DNA from: Panorpa germanica
Lineage: Eukaryota; Arthropoda; Insecta; Mecoptera; Panorpidae
Direction: 5' to 3'
Length of the DNA: 64,000 nt
Assembly: GCA_963678705.1 (NCBI GenBank)
Contig: OY783209.1
Coordinates: forward strand, 2,542,001-2,606,000
How positions within the stretch are numbered: position 1 is the stretch's first letter; each line of letters starts with the position of its first letter. Below, one piece after another: positions 63,613 to 64,000 of this stretch. The notes beneath the pieces were generated by a model. The model was not told where the DNA came from and ran no database searches. It saw only the letters and a program-made list of their open reading frames with translations. The position numbers and the translations under genes are program-made.

Positions 63613-64000
63613 CCCTTGACAACTTCGTAGAATGTACTTAAATAACGGAAGTGTTAGATTAAAGTCCTTCCTTTTTACAGATATGTATTTAGTTTGCTCA
63701 ATTCAAATCTACAACAGGAAGATACTACATTTCTTTCACAAGCTGGTAGCTTTGTCCAGCTGTTCACTAAACTATTGTAATAAAAGTATAAATTTTTCCA
63801 AAAATTTGTTTGGTTTACTGGTAGGGTCAGGGTGTAGTATATACACATGACAGTTGACTTGAAGTGAAACTAATCATCGAAAGTCATATAATTTTATTAG
63901 AGGAACGCAGTGGTGTAGCAAAGAACTTTACTAAAAGTTATTAAAAAACATTTCGGTAATTTTGGAAATAAAAGTGTTTCAAAAAAAAAATTAAGAAAAA

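Larger units (their letters stand above)
59524..64000. other. Non-coding stretch to the right edge
   Basis: Upstream of the BTB-BACK gene and otherwise non-coding. It holds a hAT-like terminus at 60737, a GC-richer segment with gctcgcatgcgagtta (60890-60920), a 200-bp dispersed repeat (61117-61303), a CpG-containing segment near 61350-61400, a hAT-like end at 63384 and a possible small inverted-repeat element (63490-63612). The edge shows AATAAA (63967-63972) and an A-run, as at the end of a retrocopy, but the sequence stops there. Confidence 0.45.

Noticed and set aside
1-64000. LTR retroelements, Polintons or other virus-derived copies, CRISPR arrays, rRNA
   Set aside because: No long direct terminal repeats, capsid, envelope, integrase or array structure was recognised; the only reverse transcriptase belongs to the LINE.

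Overview
The window is AT-rich eukaryotic DNA, most likely from an insect. The best anchor is one exon encoding the start of a Hedgehog protein. Long non-coding stretches, small terminal-inverted-repeat elements (MITEs) and an I-type LINE fit an insect genome with large introns. I cannot fix the order or species. No bacterial features, CRISPR arrays, rRNA or convincing tRNA genes were seen, and no LTR, Polinton or virus-derived copy was recognised.

Layout. (1) 1-30991 reads best as part of hedgehog intron 1 on the minus strand; exon 2 was not found, so the intron exceeds 30.9 kb. It holds simple repeats, two hAT-like MITEs with 8-bp target duplications, a PIF/Harbinger-like MITE, a TA-flanked palindromic MITE and transposon ends. 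(2) 30992-31297 (minus) is hedgehog coding exon 1, ending at a clean GTGAGT donor. (3) 31298-37300 is the hedgehog upstream region, with a hexanucleotide repeat, two TGACGTCA sites, a TA-flanked MITE and a 73-bp segment duplicated in inverted orientation in intron 1. (4) 37358-39630 (plus) holds a tentative multi-exon gene: three putative exons whose reading phases agree and which encode a hydrophobic membrane segment. (5) 39790-45238 is a full-length I-superfamily LINE with an open ORF1 and an open endonuclease-RT-RNase H ORF2, flanked by an 11-12 bp target duplication. (6) 45250-58400 is mostly non-coding with further MITEs and a short acidic ORF (54289-54645) carrying SUMO-interaction-like motifs. 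(7) 58420-59523 (minus) is a complete intronless BTB-BACK protein gene. (8) 59524-64000 is non-coding with repeat fragments.

The confident genes are hedgehog exon 1, the BTB-BACK gene and the two LINE ORFs. They do not form a pathway. The main biological interest is a conserved developmental gene in a MITE-rich region with a recent-looking, apparently full-length retrotransposon about 8.5 kb upstream.
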